Positions 62,284 through 64,000 of a DNA stretch of 64,000 bases are shown here, piece after piece. Within the stretch, counting starts at the first letter, position 1. Every line of letters starts with the position of its first letter. The DNA is from JABDIY01 sp963751955 (GTDB lineage: Bacteria > Actinomycetota > Acidimicrobiia > Acidimicrobiales > SZUA-35). The translations under genes and the position numbers were made by a program. A model generated the notes under the pieces. It saw nothing but the letters and a program-made list of their open reading frames with translations, was not told the DNA's origin and did not search any database. Location: assembly GCA_963751955.1 (NCBI GenBank), contig CAVVWM010000009.1, positions 124,001-188,000 of the forward strand, read 5' to 3'.

Positions 62284-64000
62284 ATGATTCCACGAATCTC
62301 AGCGATCCTGATCGCCTTCGTGCTCGTCGCTGCAGCCTGTACCGGCAGTGACTCCGAAAGCACGCAACGCCCGCCCGCCACACCGACCGCCACCGCGTCT
62401 GAAGATCCCCAAGACGTCGACCAGGTCGACGCCGAAGGGCAGATCGTCATCCCCGAAGCCGACAAGCCCAACCTCGAGTTGGCTCTGATTTGGCACCAAC
62501 ATCAGCCCGAGTATCCCGTCATCGACGGGACCGTGAGCCGACCCTGGGTTCGTCTCCACGCCGCCAAGGACTACCTCGACATGGCGACACTCGTCGAGGA
62601 GTTCCCCGAGCTGAAGCTCACCATCAACCTCACGCCAGTTCTGCTCGATCAGCTGGTGGATCTCGAGGCGGGCGCAAACGACGTCTACGAATCGGTTGCC
62701 CGAATTCCGATCGAGCTGCTCACGCCCGAACAGCGGCGCTTCACCGTCAATCGCTTTTTCGACATCAACCCTCAGATCATCGATCGCTCCGGCCGGTACA
62801 AGGACCTTCGAGCATTGCGAGACACCGGCGGAGACTTCAGCGATCAGGACCTCCGGGACCTCCGAACACTGTTCCACCTCGGCTGGACCGATCCTGAGAT
62901 CGTCGACGCCGATCCAGCACTCCGCCAGATGCGGGCCGACGACGGCGGCTTCACCGACACCGAGACCGCTGTCTTACTCGACGCTATCGACGAGCTGGTG
63001 ACTGAGGTCATCCCCACCCATGCTGAGCTGTGGAACACCGGGCAAATCGAGGTGACGACCAGCCCGCTGGCTCACCCGATTCTCCCGCTCATAGCGGACA
63101 CCGACCTCGCCAGGGTTGGTGATCCAGCTGCCATCCTGCCTCGCGAGACCTTTCGCGAATACGCAGACGCTCAGATGCACGTGGAACGCGGACTGGAGAG
63201 AGCCGAAGATCTGCTCGGACAGAAGCCCAACGGAATGTGGCCCGGCGAAGGTGCGGTGGCTCAGGCGATCATGCCGATCTTCGCCGAGAACGACATTACT
63301 TGGGTGGCCACCGGTGAGGACGTCCTCGCCCAGTCACTCGACAACGGCGGGTTCGCCCGCAACACAAAGGACACTGTGATCGACGCAGAAGACCTCTACC
63401 GCCCGTACAGGGTGGCGACCAGGGAGGGCGAGGTCAACATGTTCTTCCGCGACATTCGACTGTCGAACCTGATCGGCTTTGAGTACTCGAACCAGAGCGC
63501 CGAGGTTGCGGCGGACGATCTCATCTCGCGTCTTGACGACATCCGATCCCAGTTCGCACGCAACGGTGTGACAGCGGATTCGGAACGAACGCCGCTGGTC
63601 ACCCTGGTCGTGGACGGGGAGAATGCATGGGAGAGCTACCCCAACGATGGTCGGGATTTTCTGCGAGCCATGTACACCCGTCTCACATCCACCGAGTGGC
63701 TCACGACCACGACCCCGTCGGCCTACTTGCGCGATCACCCCGACGACGTGGCCGAGCTCGACGAGGTCTTCCCAGCCGCATGGTTTTCGCCGAACTTCGC
63801 CACCTGGATCGGTGAGCAGGAAGAAGCTCGAGCATGGGAGCTTCTCCGCCTGGCCCGTCAGGACCTCCGTACTGCGGAACGTCGCGGCACCGCATCAGCA
63901 GACCAACTTGGTGAAGCTACCAACCTGATGCTCGCCGCCGAGGGCTCTGACTGGTTCTGGTGGTACGGCGCCGATCAGGACAGCGGCGACGACCGCTACT
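62284..64000 (+). CDS. Glycoside hydrolase family 57 lipoprotein, N-terminal part (runs off the window)
   Basis: 572 codons are visible and the frame is open at the last base. Lipobox 'LVAAAC' after 'AILIAFV'. GH57 motifs: 'IWHQHQPEYP' near the start, 'GMWPGEGAV' (nucleophile Glu region), 'VVDGENAWESYP' (catalytic Asp) and 'EGSDWFWWYGADQDSG'. These enzymes act on alpha-glucans (amylase, branching or debranching). Divergent from the SGNH hydrolase gene. Confidence 0.92.
   Translation, partial: MIPRISAILIAFVLVAAACTGSDSESTQRPPATPTATASEDPQDVDQVDAEGQIVIPEADKPNLELALIWHQHQPEYPVIDGTVSRPWVRLHAAKDYLDMATLVEEFPELKLTINLTPVLLDQLVDLEAGANDVYESVARIPIELLTPEQRRFTVNRFFDINPQIIDRSGRYKDLRALRDTGGDFSDQDLRDLRTLFHLGWTDPEIVDADPALRQMRADDGGFTDTETAVLLDAIDELVTEVIPTHAELWNTGQIEVTTSPLAHPILPLIADTDLARVGDPAAILPRETFREYADAQMHVERGLERAEDLLGQKPNGMWPGEGAVAQAIMPIFAENDITWVATGEDVLAQSLDNGGFARNTKDTVIDAEDLYRPYRVATREGEVNMFFRDIRLSNLIGFEYSNQSAEVAADDLISRLDDIRSQFARNGVTADSERTPLVTLVVDGENAWESYPNDGRDFLRAMYTRLTSTEWLTTTTPSAYLRDHPDDVAELDEVFPAAWFSPNFATWIGEQEEARAWELLRLARQDLRTAERRGTASADQLGEATNLMLAAEGSDWFWWYGADQDSGDDRY

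Overview
The window reads as chromosomal DNA of an actinobacterium, probably an Acidimicrobiia-type lineage (inference from high GC, frequent GTG starts, a DUF222/HNH endonuclease, a DUF3068 protein, an amphi-Trp protein and a split PEP-synthase-like enzyme). At least seven conserved genes carry a single-base frameshift, most at short homopolymers. This looks more like uncorrected long-read assembly error than gene decay, so those genes are annotated as whole genes with a note.

Layout. 1-2 kb: end of an amidase, a small amphi-Trp protein and a LysR regulator. 2.2-10.1 kb (+): a form I aerobic CO dehydrogenase cluster, coxM-coxS-coxL followed by an XdhC-YHS fusion, coxD, coxG and coxE, divergent from the LysR gene. 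10.3-20.3 kb (-): an aromatic catabolic cluster with two extradiol dioxygenases, a histidine phosphatase, a two-subunit phenylphosphate-synthase-like enzyme, a Rieske oxygenase, a hydratase/decarboxylase, a 4-oxalocrotonate-type tautomerase and a disulfide oxidoreductase. An IclR regulator at 20.4 kb is flanked by two copies of the same palindrome. 21.2-23.1 kb: two related HAD phosphatase-like genes around a second hydratase. 23.1-28.1 kb (-): hypF-hypC-hypD-hypE. 28-34 kb: a methyltransferase, endonuclease III, RidA, a BtrH_N/DUF4872/DUF6958 fusion, hypA-hypB, and a peroxiredoxin-like gene with an in-frame UGA exactly at the catalytic cysteine (predicted selenoprotein). 34-41 kb: SDR, deacetylase-like enzyme, VOC protein, DUF222-HNH endonuclease, tRNA-Arg, glutamine amidotransferase. 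41-47 kb: housekeeping genes (engB, rpe, clpP, rdgB, rph, an rRNA/tRNA m5U methyltransferase). 47-64 kb: membrane proteins, ATP-dependent DNA ligase, acyl-CoA ligase, DUF3179 lipoprotein, beta-CASP nuclease, thioredoxin, thioesterase, MscS channel, GH16 lipoprotein, tRNA-Leu, SGNH hydrolase and the start of a GH57 lipoprotein.

How it fits together. The cox genes would let the cell use CO as an electron source. The hyp genes imply a [NiFe] hydrogenase encoded elsewhere. The catabolic cluster suggests growth on phenolic compounds by an unusual route: ATP-dependent phosphorylation of a phenol, Rieske oxygenation, dephosphorylation by the clustered phosphatase, then meta-cleavage. I consider this phosphorylation-primed meta-cleavage cluster and the predicted selenoprotein the two most interesting observations. 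A family of GC-rich intergenic repeats sits at the 3' ends of several of these genes.
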